A DNA stretch of 20,347 bases, taken from IMG/VR virus record IMGVR_UViG_3300035158_000033, positions 1-20,347 of that record, one strand, 5' to 3'. This DNA is from a virus. The notes beneath the pieces are model-generated. The model saw nothing but the letters and a program-made list of their open reading frames with translations. It made no database searches and was not told the origin of the DNA. The number at the start of each line of letters is the position of its first letter. The first letter of the stretch is position 1. Made by a program: the position numbers and the translations under genes. Of the stretch, positions 7,691 to 15,084 are shown one piece after another.

Positions 7691-8191
7691 ATGCCGGTTC
7701 AAATCGGGGAACTTCTTTTGCGGGAACGCGGGATTGACCCTTCAACCGGGCGGACCGTTTTTGAACTTCTTGAAGACTTCACGGTTCAAACCGGGTTGAA
7801 CGGGGAACAATGGTCAATCACCGTTCCCAAGGGTTTCTTGACGGACTTTGCATCCGTCCCCCGCCGGATTCCCTTTCTTCTTCCGGACTTCATTGCAAAA
7901 CGCTTGCCGGTTTGGGTCCGTTGGATTGGAAGAATCGGAATCCCGCTTTGGTCGATCTTCCCACCTTGGGGCCGATACAACAAAGCGGCGGTTGTCCATG
8001 ATTGGCTGTATAGGGGCAAGATTGTTGACCGTTTCCTTGCGGACGCGGTTTTCCGATACCTGATGAAAGAGTTGAAAACCCCGTTTTGGAAACGGGTCAT
8101 AATGTTTTACGCGGTCCGATTGGGCGGACGGTCCGCGTTTGGTTCCGATCCGCCGAAACCCGAAGATATAATTGAAGGGGAAAGCCAATGA
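7691..8191 (+). CDS. DUF1353 family protein
   Basis: A 166-residue protein from ATG 7691, with AAGGGGACATC upstream. The family signature is clear: a beta-rich N-terminus, TDFASVPR at 51-58, PPWGRYNKAAVVHDWLYR at 91-108, an Asp-rich helix with ADAVFRYLMKEL, and the end segment YAVRLGGRSAF. This matches DUF1353 (PF07087), which is common in phage genomes and has no settled function. The conserved His103-Asp104 pair and the Asp/Ser segment could form an active site, but that is a guess. The stop overlaps the next gene's ATG (ATGA), so the two are probably translationally coupled. The DUF1353 assignment is firm; the role is unknown. Confidence 0.85.
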   Translation: MPVQIGELLLRERGIDPSTGRTVFELLEDFTVQTGLNGEQWSITVPKGFLTDFASVPRRIPFLLPDFIAKRLPVWVRWIGRIGIPLWSIFPPWGRYNKAAVVHDWLYRGKIVDRFLADAVFRYLMKELKTPFWKRVIMFYAVRLGGRSAFGSDPPKPEDIIEGESQ

Positions 8192-8448
8192 CCATCACAA
8201 CACAACAAGCCCAATTGTGCGTTGACGCGGCCCAAAGGGTTGTTGAACAAGCCGCTTCGGAATTGGGGATGTCCCGCCGCAAGGTTGCCCGAAGATACCG
8301 CCGAGGCCGGAAGCAAGACGCGGAAGTTGTCACAACGGTCTTGCGTCTTGCCGCCGCTGAATCGGTTGCGATTGACCCGGACAATTTAAGGGCAATTCTT
8401 GAAATCATTTTGGAGTTTATCAAGGCGTTGTTTGACATATTCTCTTGA
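8188..8448 (+). CDS. Small hypothetical protein, helical
   Basis: An 86-residue protein whose ATG overlaps the stop of the DUF1353 gene (ATGA), which implies coupled translation. The first half is a predicted amphipathic helix with a basic middle (GMSRRKVARRYRRGRKQ). The last ~20 residues (LRAILEIILEFIKALFDIFS) form a strongly hydrophobic helix that could bind membrane or oligomerise. I do not recognise a family. A holin-like or tail-associated role is possible but not supported by more than the hydrophobic end. Confidence 0.6.
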   Translation: MTITTQQAQLCVDAAQRVVEQAASELGMSRRKVARRYRRGRKQDAEVVTTVLRLAAAESVAIDPDNLRAILEIILEFIKALFDIFS

Positions 8449-8502
8449 TCGACACCCGGGCCGGTCCGTCAATAAAAACCAAGTTTCAAGAAAGGGGACA
8501 TC

Positions 8503-9342
8503 ATGAAACGTTTGAAGCTTTCGGGGTTCCGCCCCGTCTTGATTCATTCCGCCGGAATCGGTTGTTTGGTCTTCGTCTTTGCCGCCGGGCCCGGAAAAAG
8601 CACCGGGGCCCCGCCCGGTTCCGTTCCCGCCGGGGCCCCCGCCCCGGTTGCGGACATCGACATTGACGGACCGGACAAGATTCCCGCCGGTCAATTGGCA
8701 ATGTTCCCCTTGACGGGAATGACCCTTGCGGACTTGACCGCCGATCCGCCCAAGATCAACTTGATTTGCGTTCCGGAACCCCTGGGGGTCTTTTATGGGG
8801 TGTATGATTTCCTTGGAAGACGCCCCGCCGCTTTGCTTCAAAGCAACAAGTCCGGAACGTTTACAATTATCTTGGTTGATTATGAAGGGCGGGAAACCAA
8901 GAAGAAAGAAGTTCGGGTTGAAGGGGGACCGGGCCCGGACCCCGGACCCGGGCCCAACCCAAACCCGGACCCGGAACCGGAAGGTTGGGCCCTTTGGACA
9001 AAGCAAAACGCGGAACGGTTGATCGACAATTCAAACCGCCAAAAAGAAGCGGAAGCAATGTCCCGGGCAATCAACGCTTGCCTTTCTGCCCAAGCGGCGG
9101 GTGTTTACAAGACCCCCGCTTCCCTTCGAGCGGGTGTCAAAGCGGCCAATGTCAAAGCTTTCGTTGATCTTTACGGAAGCCAATCAACCGGAAGACTTCG
9201 GGCCCTTGACTGGGAAATGAAGCTCAACCGAGCCCTTGAAGACAACATCCGAAAACAAATCCCAAACCTTGACCGGATTCCCCTTGCGGAATGGGTCCGT
9301 TTATACGGGCAGATTGCGGAAGGGTTGTCCCTTGTTCGATGA
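8503..9342 (+). CDS. Exported protein with Pro/Gly linker
   Basis: A 279-residue protein from ATG 8503, with the AAGGGGACATC site upstream. Residues 1-29 look like a Sec signal (basic MKRLKLSGFRP, then the hydrophobic stretch AGIGCLVFVFAAG); I do not see a clear lipobox. Residues ~50-140 are beta-rich and may be an Ig-like domain (DIDIDGPDKIPAGQLAMF...GTFTIILVDYEGRETKKKEV). Residues 141-160 are a repetitive Gly/Pro/Asp linker. The last ~120 residues are helical with AALA/AEAMSRAINACLSAQAA segments. The protein is probably exposed on the outer surface or in the periplasm. It lies in an accessory block with another exported protein and a peptidase. Function is unknown. Confidence 0.7.
   Translation: MKRLKLSGFRPVLIHSAGIGCLVFVFAAGPGKSTGAPPGSVPAGAPAPVADIDIDGPDKIPAGQLAMFPLTGMTLADLTADPPKINLICVPEPLGVFYGVYDFLGRRPAALLQSNKSGTFTIILVDYEGRETKKKEVRVEGGPGPDPGPGPNPNPDPEPEGWALWTKQNAERLIDNSNRQKEAEAMSRAINACLSAQAAGVYKTPASLRAGVKAANVKAFVDLYGSQSTGRLRALDWEMKLNRALEDNIRKQIPNLDRIPLAEWVRLYGQIAEGLSLVR
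8923..8982 (+). repeat. GC-rich repeat encoding a Pro/Gly linker
   Basis: Short CCCGGACCC/GGGCCC units, nearly palindromic, encode a 20-residue Gly-Pro-Asp-Pro linker (residues 141-160). The DNA could vary in length by slippage and would separate the beta-rich and helical parts of the exported protein. Confidence 0.6.
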
Positions 9343-9353
9343 AAGGTGAAATC

Positions 9354-9626
9354 ATGGACCGCTTGTTTTTGCTTGCCGCAATCCTTGTTGTTATCCTTGT
9401 TTGGGCAACAATCGCGGACGCCCAATGTTGCCTCCGTTGCGGACGTTGCCGGGTTCCCGTTGCGGCCCCGGTTTTGGTCCCGCCGGTTGTCGTTGATGTC
9501 ATCCCGGGGCAAACAATCCAAGTCCCGGTTGAAGCGGTCATTGTTGACCCCGCCCCGGTCATTGCCGGTCCGCGGGGGTTGATCTTCCCGCGCATGGTAG
9601 TCTTCCGGGCTTGTCCCGTAACTTGA
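9354..9626 (+). CDS. Small exported Cys- and Val/Pro-rich protein
   Basis: A 90-residue protein. ATG 9354 is chosen because GAAAGGTGAA precedes it; an ATG at 9339 overlapping the previous stop has no site. Residues 1-23 are a Sec signal (MDRLFLLAAILVVILVWATIADA) with an Ala-x-Ala type cut before Gln24. A cysteine cluster QCCLRCGRC follows, then a Val/Pro-rich stretch (VPVAAPVLVPPVVVDVIPG) and one more Cys near the end. It may be a small envelope or disulfide-linked protein. No known family is recognised. It follows directly after the other exported protein. Confidence 0.62.
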   Translation: MDRLFLLAAILVVILVWATIADAQCCLRCGRCRVPVAAPVLVPPVVVDVIPGQTIQVPVEAVIVDPAPVIAGPRGLIFPRMVVFRACPVT

Positions 9627-9639
9627 AAGGGGAAAACCG

Positions 9640-10641
9640 ATGTTCCGTCAAGTCTTTTCCGATCCGCCTTCCGGGCCGGTTGTTGTCCTTGAATCTTCGC
9701 AAGCCCCCGCCCGGTTGATGGGTTGGGAAGGGCCCCTTGCGGAACGGGTTGCGTTTGAAGCTTGCCTTGAAGCGGGGTTCGCCCATGAATGGGAAGACGT
9801 TGCGGAACAATGCAACCGTATCATTCAATACCGCTTGCGACGGATCGGGGCAACGGGGCCCCGCCCGAAGACTTGGGACTTGGAAGTTGAAGCGGTTGCG
9901 TCCGGGAAGCTTGGCGGGAAGTTTCCCATCCATCTTCAAGACACCGGGAATTGTGTTGCCGCCGCAATTGAAATGTTGGGTCAACAACGGTCCATTATTG
10001 AAACCGTCCTTTTCAAGCAAGAAGAAAGAATCCGCCCTTGGTTTACACCTTACATATATGCGGTTTCAAGAAATCAGATCGGGGGCGGGATGTCCGGGGC
10101 CGGTTCAACCGGGGCTTGGGGTGCAAGAGCGGTCAATGAATATGGCGTCTTGTTCGCGGATGATGAAGGGGTCCCGTCATACGCGGGAACATCGGACGAT
10201 TGGGGCAACCGCCGCAACGTCAACAACCCGGAATATGAAAAGTTCTTCGCGGTTGCGGCGGACAACAAGATTTCAATTGTCCGGATGAATAACGTTGAAA
10301 AGATTGCGGAAGCGATTGAAGCGGGAATCATGTTTGCGGTTGCGTCAATGCAAGGTTTCGATGTCCGGGAATACAAGGGCTTTCATTGCTTCCGCCCTTC
10401 GGGTTCTTGGGCCCACCAAATGCATTGGACGGACGTTTTGCGGGACCCGTTTCCCGCCCTTTATCGCGGCAACCAATGGGGGCCCAACGCACACGGGAAA
10501 CCGTTGAACGGGGAAAGACCGGGCGGGGCTTGGAACTTGTTTGAAGACGTTGAAAAAGAAATCCGATCATCAAGCGTTGAAGTCTACGGGTTTTTCGACT
10601 TCGCGGGGGACCCCGGGCCGATTGAACCGGGGATTCTATAA
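9640..10641 (+). CDS. Papain-like cysteine peptidase
   Basis: A 333-residue protein from ATG 9640, preceded by GAAAGGGGAAAACCG. The core looks papain-like: oxyanion Gln100 and nucleophile Cys105 in LQDTGNCVAAA, a His in WAHQMHW (His259 or His262), and an Asn/Trp/Gly segment GNQWGPNAHG near 277-286, comparable to papain's NSWG. Such an enzyme would cut peptide bonds. It has no signal peptide, so it may act in the cell, in the virion or from the tail. It lies between exported proteins and the chaperone genes. Candidate roles are tail-protein processing, cleavage of host-surface proteins, or cell-wall peptide cleavage. The fold call is good; the substrate is unknown, and the Q-x4-C spacing is shorter than in papain. 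Confidence 0.68.
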   Translation: MFRQVFSDPPSGPVVVLESSQAPARLMGWEGPLAERVAFEACLEAGFAHEWEDVAEQCNRIIQYRLRRIGATGPRPKTWDLEVEAVASGKLGGKFPIHLQDTGNCVAAAIEMLGQQRSIIETVLFKQEERIRPWFTPYIYAVSRNQIGGGMSGAGSTGAWGARAVNEYGVLFADDEGVPSYAGTSDDWGNRRNVNNPEYEKFFAVAADNKISIVRMNNVEKIAEAIEAGIMFAVASMQGFDVREYKGFHCFRPSGSWAHQMHWTDVLRDPFPALYRGNQWGPNAHGKPLNGERPGGAWNLFEDVEKEIRSSSVEVYGFFDFAGDPGPIEPGIL

Positions 10642-10652
10642 AGGGCGAAGCA

Positions 10653-10889
10653 ATGCGGAATCTTCGGAACATGACCGCTTGGGGGTCCGCCGCTTTTGCG
10701 GAAGCGGTTAAGACCTTGAAGGAAATCCGGGAACGCGGAACCGTCCGGGACATTGATTCCGCCGTTGAAAACCTTGACAAGTTGATTTGTGAAATCCGGG
10801 AACTTGTTGCAATCTTCAAGATTGCCGGAATCAACATAACCCCGGGGGCCCCGGAAACCGAAACCCAAACCGAAGGGGACAAAACATGA
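10653..10889 (+). CDS. Small hypothetical helical protein
   Basis: A 78-residue protein from ATG 10653, preceded by AAAGGGCGAAGC. It is mostly one long amphipathic helix with heptad-like spacing (FAEAVKTLKEIRERGTVRDIDSAVENLDKLICEIRELVAIF) and a short acidic end. The stop overlaps the ATG of the next gene (ATGA), so translation is probably coupled. It may be a coiled-coil partner of tail assembly. No family is recognised. Confidence 0.6.
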   Translation: MRNLRNMTAWGSAAFAEAVKTLKEIRERGTVRDIDSAVENLDKLICEIRELVAIFKIAGINITPGAPETETQTEGDKT

Positions 10890-11467
10890 CCGAAGAACAA
10901 TTGACGGAACAACAAGCAGACGCGGACCCGTTTGAAATCGGGGAAGCCCCGTTCACTTTCAAGGACAAGAACGGAAAAGAATGGGACGCAACGTTGACGC
11001 TTGGCGGGGCAAGGCGGATTGACCAATCCGACTTTTCCGCGTTGACGGACAAGAAGTTTTCAATCCTTGTCCCGGAAAAGGGCGTCTTTATGGAAGTCTT
11101 GACCAATTCATCCCTTGTCTTCGCAATGATTTGGGCAATCAATCAAGACCGCGTTCAAGAGAACTTGGGGATTGACCCCGCTGAAAACCCCGAAGAAGCG
11201 GAACTTGCTTTCCTTGATTCTCTTGACGGGTCCGCAATTACGGCGGGAAGAAGGGCGTTTTGGGGGGCCCTTTCCGCTTTTTTCCCCGCACACAAGACCG
11301 CCTTATTGACCTTGATTCAACAATTGGCGAAGACGGAAGCGAAAATCGGGTTGGAGATACGGGCGTTGATTCCGGACTTGGAACGGGTGATGAACAAGGA
11401 AATCAAGAACGAAGTTGCGAAAGCCCGGGACGCATTGACAAAGGTTGGCGGGAAGTCTTCCGGATGA
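10886..11467 (+). CDS. Tail assembly chaperone-like protein, first ORF
   Basis: A 193-residue protein whose ATG overlaps the previous stop. It opens with an acidic stretch, then a conserved-looking beta hairpin (FTFKDKNGKEWDATLTLGGARRI). The rest is helical (VFMEVLTNSSLVFAMIWAINQDRVQENL...LLTLIQQLAKTEAKIGLEIRALI). Siphophage tail chaperones hold the tape measure before tube assembly. They lie between the tail-tube and tape-measure genes, as here, and are often made as two overlapping products. The next ORF overlaps by ATGA. A T-TTT-TTC heptamer in frame at 11278-11284 could also allow a -1 shift into the second ORF. I do not claim homology to lambda G. Confidence 0.55.
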   Translation: MTEEQLTEQQADADPFEIGEAPFTFKDKNGKEWDATLTLGGARRIDQSDFSALTDKKFSILVPEKGVFMEVLTNSSLVFAMIWAINQDRVQENLGIDPAENPEEAELAFLDSLDGSAITAGRRAFWGALSAFFPAHKTALLTLIQQLAKTEAKIGLEIRALIPDLERVMNKEIKNEVAKARDALTKVGGKSSG

Positions 11468-11775
11468 TCGGGGTTCTTGGTTGGGACCCGGATTCAATAT
11501 GGGACTTCACCTTGAAAGACGTTGCCGTTGCGTATGACGCAAAGCTTGTGACGGATTGGGACAAGACTTCAACGCTTTCGGCGTTGCTTTACAACTTGAC
11601 AATAACGGTTCACAACATCATGGGAAAGCGGCGGATTTCACCCAAGTCGATGTTTGACCTTCACCCGTATCGGAAGCCCCCGAAGAAACGGGGCTTGACC
11701 ATAACCCCGGAAAACTTCGGACTTCTTCGGGAAATCGGGAACGCAATGGTTGCAAGGGGAGTTCGCCGCCGATGA
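11464..11775 (+). CDS. Tail assembly chaperone-like protein, second ORF
   Basis: A 103-residue ORF in the -1 frame relative to the previous gene, starting at ATG 11464 that overlaps its stop (ATGA). The N-terminus (MIGVLGWDPDSIWDFTLKDVAVAYDAK) looks like the short second chaperone of siphophages (a gpT-like W-x-P-x-x-F-x-x-M region). A basic middle (HPYRKPPKKRG) follows and a helix ends it. It could be a separate protein made by restart after the first stop. Alternatively it is the C-terminal part of a frameshift fusion of 296 residues. The stop overlaps the start of the next gene by ATGA. Confidence 0.58.
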   Translation: MIGVLGWDPDSIWDFTLKDVAVAYDAKLVTDWDKTSTLSALLYNLTITVHNIMGKRRISPKSMFDLHPYRKPPKKRGLTITPENFGLLREIGNAMVARGVRRR

Positions 11776-12338
11776 TGTCAACGACAATTCCCAAGGTGAA
11801 GATACAGTTTTTCGGAAGGCAAGTTGTCAAAAGCAATTGGCGGAAACTTGCCCTTCATCCGTTGTCCCGCTTCGGAATTATCGTCATGCGGAACGCCCGT
11901 CAATCAATCGGGCGTTTGACCAAAAAGAAGACAACCCCGCCCCGCCCCGCCGGAAGACCGCCGCGAATGCGTTCCCCCAAGGGGGAGTTCAAGTTGATCT
12001 TTTCCGTCCCGCAAGACATGTCTTCTGTCATTATCGGGATGGTTGGTTTCGGGGCCGCAACCCCGGTCCCGGGTCTTCATGAACACGGCGGGACCGCAAG
12101 GCGTCAAGTCTTCGCGGAAGGGGGCTCCAAGTCCAAGCATACAAGGAAAACTTCGGGACGATACGCGAAGCGGACCGCCGCCCGAAGATTTCGAAGGCGG
12201 GGCGGGAAGCTTGTTGTTGAACCCGTCATGAAAAAGAAGACGTTGAAGATTGCCCCGCGTCCGTTCATGCTTCCCGCTTTCATTAGAGCAAAACCGAAGC
12301 TTCGCCCGATATATCACGGGGCGTTGAATAGATATTGA
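11772..12338 (+). CDS. HK97 gp10-like tail completion/minor virion protein
   Basis: A 188-residue basic protein starting at ATG 11772, which overlaps the previous stop; ATG 11775 is also possible. It contains LHEHGG at 102-107, a beta segment before it (GEFKLIFSVP...IIGMVGFG), and PRPFMLPAF at 162-170. This pattern (a P-x-L-H-E-x-G-G loop and a C-terminal P-R-P-F-M-x-P-A) is typical of HK97-gp10 and related virion morphogenesis proteins that join head and tail. The middle is very basic (KTSGRYAKRTAARRFRRRGGK). In most siphophages this gene lies before the tail-tube gene; here it follows the chaperone pair, which is unusual. Confidence 0.65.
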   Translation: MMSTTIPKVKIQFFGRQVVKSNWRKLALHPLSRFGIIVMRNARQSIGRLTKKKTTPPRPAGRPPRMRSPKGEFKLIFSVPQDMSSVIIGMVGFGAATPVPGLHEHGGTARRQVFAEGGSKSKHTRKTSGRYAKRTAARRFRRRGGKLVVEPVMKKKTLKIAPRPFMLPAFIRAKPKLRPIYHGALNRY

Positions 12339-12350
12339 AAAGGACCCATC

Positions 12351-12581
12351 ATGACAAACGCGGAAATTATCTTGTCCGTCTTCATGGCGGTCTTGACCAT
12401 TCTTTCAACCTTCGCAATCCCTTGGGCGTTCAAGGTGTCGAACAAGTTGACTGTGATTGACACAAAGTTGACCAACGGTTTGACGGACAAAGTTCAAGAA
12501 CACGGGGCCCGGATTTACGCAATTGAAATGACTTGCAATCGGAATCATCCGGACCGGGGCCCGGGAATGATTGACGGTTGA
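12351..12581 (+). CDS. Small membrane protein, holin-like layout
   Basis: A 76-residue protein from ATG 12351, preceded by GAAAAGGACCC. Residues ~5-27 form one membrane helix (EIILSVFMAVLTILSTFAIPWAF). A short coiled-coil-like segment (NKLTVIDTKLTNGLTDKVQEHGARI) follows, with a Cys/His/Pro-rich tail. This layout resembles XhlA-type small membrane proteins found near phage lysis genes. No endolysin lies next to it, so a holin role is only a possibility. It may also be a membrane factor for tail assembly. Confidence 0.62.
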   Translation: MTNAEIILSVFMAVLTILSTFAIPWAFKVSNKLTVIDTKLTNGLTDKVQEHGARIYAIEMTCNRNHPDRGPGMIDG

Positions 12582-12605
12582 TTCTTTCCCGGAAAGGGTT
12601 TCATC

Positions 12606-15083
12606 ATGCCAGCGGGAACAAAAGGCGGAATCAAGGCGGGAAGGGCTTTCATCGTCATCGGGGCGGTTGATCGAACCGCAATGGTCATGCGGCGGATTGC
12701 CGCGAAGATGAAAGCGTTTGGGGCCCGTATGGCCGCAATCGGTCAACAAATGATGATGCAATCATTGTTGATCTTGGTTCCCGCCGGGTTGGCAATCAAG
12801 AAGTTTGCAACTTTTGATGACGCCTTGAAGAAGGTTGAAGCCCGGGCAAAGGGAACGGACAAGCAACTTGCGGAGTTGCGGGAACAAGCGAAAGAACTTG
12901 GGCGGACAACTTCATTCACTGCGGTTCAAGTGGGGGAACTTCAAGCTTCATTGGGTCAAAAGGGTTTCGGGCGGGGGCAAATCAAGGATATGACGGAACA
13001 CGTTTTGGCCCTTGCCCGGGCAGCGGGGGAAGGCGGGGAAGCGGATGTCACCGTTGCGGCGGATGTCATCGCGGGAACGTTAAAAGCTTTCAAGATGGAA
13101 TCCGAAGACGCGGCGGAAGTTGCGGATGCCTTCGCCTTTGCGGTCAACAATTCAAACTTCACATTGCAAGGGATGATGGACGGGATGCAAAAGGTTGCCC
13201 CAATGGCCCACCAAATGGGGCTTTCCCTTGAAGAAACAATTGCAACACTTGCTTCAATGACAAACTTGAACATTCAAGCAACCGAAGCGGGAACCGCAAT
13301 GACAAGCTTTTTGGCCCGGATGTCGAAAGCGGAGTTCACCGGGAAGTTCAACAAGGGACTTGAAGACGCGGGGATTGCGGCGGTCAAGTTCCGGGACGCG
13401 GAAGGGGATTTGCGGGGGCCGCTTGAATTGTTCGCGGAAATCAACGAAAAGACAAAGGACTTGGGAACCGCCGCAAAGGCGGACATCCTTTCCGTTTTGT
13501 TTGGCGTCCGTCAATTTGGGAAGGCAATGGGTGGGATGGGGGAAGCGGTCAATTCAATCGACTTGTTCAACCGTCTTGTCAACGAAGCGGGGGGAACCGC
13601 TTTGAAGACATCAAAAAAGATGGATGAAGGACTTGGGGGAACGTTCCGGATGTTGAAGTCCGCCCTTGAAGGGGTGCAAATCGCAATCGGGGAAGCGTTG
13701 GAAGAACCGTTGCAAAAGCTTGGGGCCCAATTGATAACGTTTTTGGGCGGGATGACGGAATGGATTGAAAAGAACAAGGGCTTGATTGTCTTGATTGTTT
13801 CCATCGGGGCCGCAATGGCCGCAACGGGTTTGACGTTGTTGATTGTTGGCGGTATCATCAAGTTGATCGGGGCCGCAATCGGGGTCCTTGCCTTTGCCTT
13901 CACCGCGTTGAAGGTTGCAATCGGTTTGTTGATTTCCCCCTTCGGTCTTGTTGTCTTGGCGATTGCGGCGGTTGGCGTTGCCCTTTACACGCTTTCATCG
14001 GACGCCCGGGAAATCATGAACAAGATCGGGGGGTTCATCGCGGAAAAGTTCAAGGCAATCGGGGAAACAATCGGGGAGACCTTCAAGGGTATTCTTGACG
14101 CAATCGCGGTTGGGGACCTTCAAGCCGCTTGGGAAATCTTCGGGCAGGGAATTACAACAACTTGGCTTCAAGTCGTTGACACCCTTGCAACCGCTTGGGA
14201 AAACTTCGCAACGTTTTTCGTTGAAGCTTGGCAAGGGGCCAAAATGGCAATCAAGCAAACTTGGTTTGGAATCCAAAAAGAGATTTCAACCGGAATCTTG
14301 CGTCTTGCGGAAGACGCGGGGGTTCTTGGGGAATTGCTTGACGTTGTTGTTGGGACGGATGTTTCCGAAACAAAAGCCAAGTCCGAAGCGTTGGAAGTTC
14401 AACGCCAACAAATCTTGCGGAACCGCTTGCGGACGTTTCAAGATGAAATGAAAGAACTTGAAGAACAGCGAAGAAGGGCGGGACCAGGAACGGAACTTCA
14501 CAAGGAATTGGGGGAAAGCATTGAAACCTTGCAAGTCCGGATTGATGACTTGATGGAAAGCGTTGGGACGTTGAATGACGGGTATGAAGATTCAATCGCC
14601 AATATGCAACAAACGTTTGATGACAAGATCGAACAAGCGGCGGTTGACGCGGCCCAAAGTCTTGCGTCTTGGGATGACAAGGTTTCCGCGTCCCGCAAAG
14701 CCCGGGAAGCGGAAATCAAGACGGAAAAAGAAGCGTTGCGGCGGATGCTTGATGAAATCCGGGCAAGGCGGGACCAAAAAGAACAACTTGACGCAATGGC
14801 GGAAATGGACAAGGAAAGGATGGAAGCGGAAGAAGCTTTCGGAAAGTCGATGATGGAAGGGGTCGCGGGACAAGGGCCCCTTGCCCCGGGTCTTCCGGGA
14901 ATCGACGTAACACCGCAAAAGGCGTTGGAACAAGGGACCGTTGCCGCCGCCCAAAAGGTTGCGGAAATCCAATTCCGGGAAGGGACCGCCAACAAGCAAC
15001 TTGCGGAAGCCCGGAAGACCAATGACCTTCTTGAAGAACAAAACGTCATGTTGAAAGAACTTGAACCCGTTGGGGGTGTTTGA
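12606..15083 (+). CDS. Tail tape measure protein
   Basis: An 825-residue protein from ATG 12606 with GGAAAGGG upstream. Residues ~60-320 match the phage minor tail (PhageMin_Tail/TP901) core: helices with FDDALKKVEARAKG, ELGRTTSFTAVQVGELQASLGQKGF and the long VAADVIAGTLKAF and MTNLNIQATEAGTAM segments. A hydrophobic stretch covers ~392-463. Residues ~590-750 are charged coiled coil (RNRLRTFQDEMKELEEQRRR). The end is acidic and Glu-rich. The protein sets tail length and spans the tube; 825 residues would give about 120 nm at 1.5 angstrom per residue, if fully helical. It follows the chaperone pair as expected. Confidence 0.92.
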   Translation: MPAGTKGGIKAGRAFIVIGAVDRTAMVMRRIAAKMKAFGARMAAIGQQMMMQSLLILVPAGLAIKKFATFDDALKKVEARAKGTDKQLAELREQAKELGRTTSFTAVQVGELQASLGQKGFGRGQIKDMTEHVLALARAAGEGGEADVTVAADVIAGTLKAFKMESEDAAEVADAFAFAVNNSNFTLQGMMDGMQKVAPMAHQMGLSLEETIATLASMTNLNIQATEAGTAMTSFLARMSKAEFTGKFNKGLEDAGIAAVKFRDAEGDLRGPLELFAEINEKTKDLGTAAKADILSVLFGVRQFGKAMGGMGEAVNSIDLFNRLVNEAGGTALKTSKKMDEGLGGTFRMLKSALEGVQIAIGEALEEPLQKLGAQLITFLGGMTEWIEKNKGLIVLIVSIGAAMAATGLTLLIVGGIIKLIGAAIGVLAFAFTALKVAIGLLISPFGLVVLAIAAVGVALYTLSSDAREIMNKIGGFIAEKFKAIGETIGETFKGILDAIAVGDLQAAWEIFGQGITTTWLQVVDTLATAWENFATFFVEAWQGAKMAIKQTWFGIQKEISTGILRLAEDAGVLGELLDVVVGTDVSETKAKSEALEVQRQQILRNRLRTFQDEMKELEEQRRRAGPGTELHKELGESIETLQVRIDDLMESVGTLNDGYEDSIANMQQTFDDKIEQAAVDAAQSLASWDDKVSASRKAREAEIKTEKEALRRMLDEIRARRDQKEQLDAMAEMDKERMEAEEAFGKSMMEGVAGQGPLAPGLPGIDVTPQKALEQGTVAAAQKVAEIQFREGTANKQLAEARKTNDLLEEQNVMLKELEPVGGV

Positions 15084-15084
15084 G

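Noticed and set aside
8445-8666. + strand ORF of 73 codons starting before the exported protein gene
   Set aside because: It overlaps the signal-peptide gene in another frame and lacks a ribosome site for its start.
10328-11026. Minus-strand ORF of 232 codons
   Set aside because: It spans the ends of three + strand genes with coupled starts; composition is that of an antisense shadow.
11260-11463. N-terminal extension of the second chaperone-like ORF as a normal start
   Set aside because: Codons there are unlike the rest of the window and no ribosome site precedes 11260; only a -1 shift could use it, noted separately.
12043-12231. + strand ORF of 62 codons inside the gp10-like gene
   Set aside because: Shadow frame of the 188-residue gene, which has recognised motifs.
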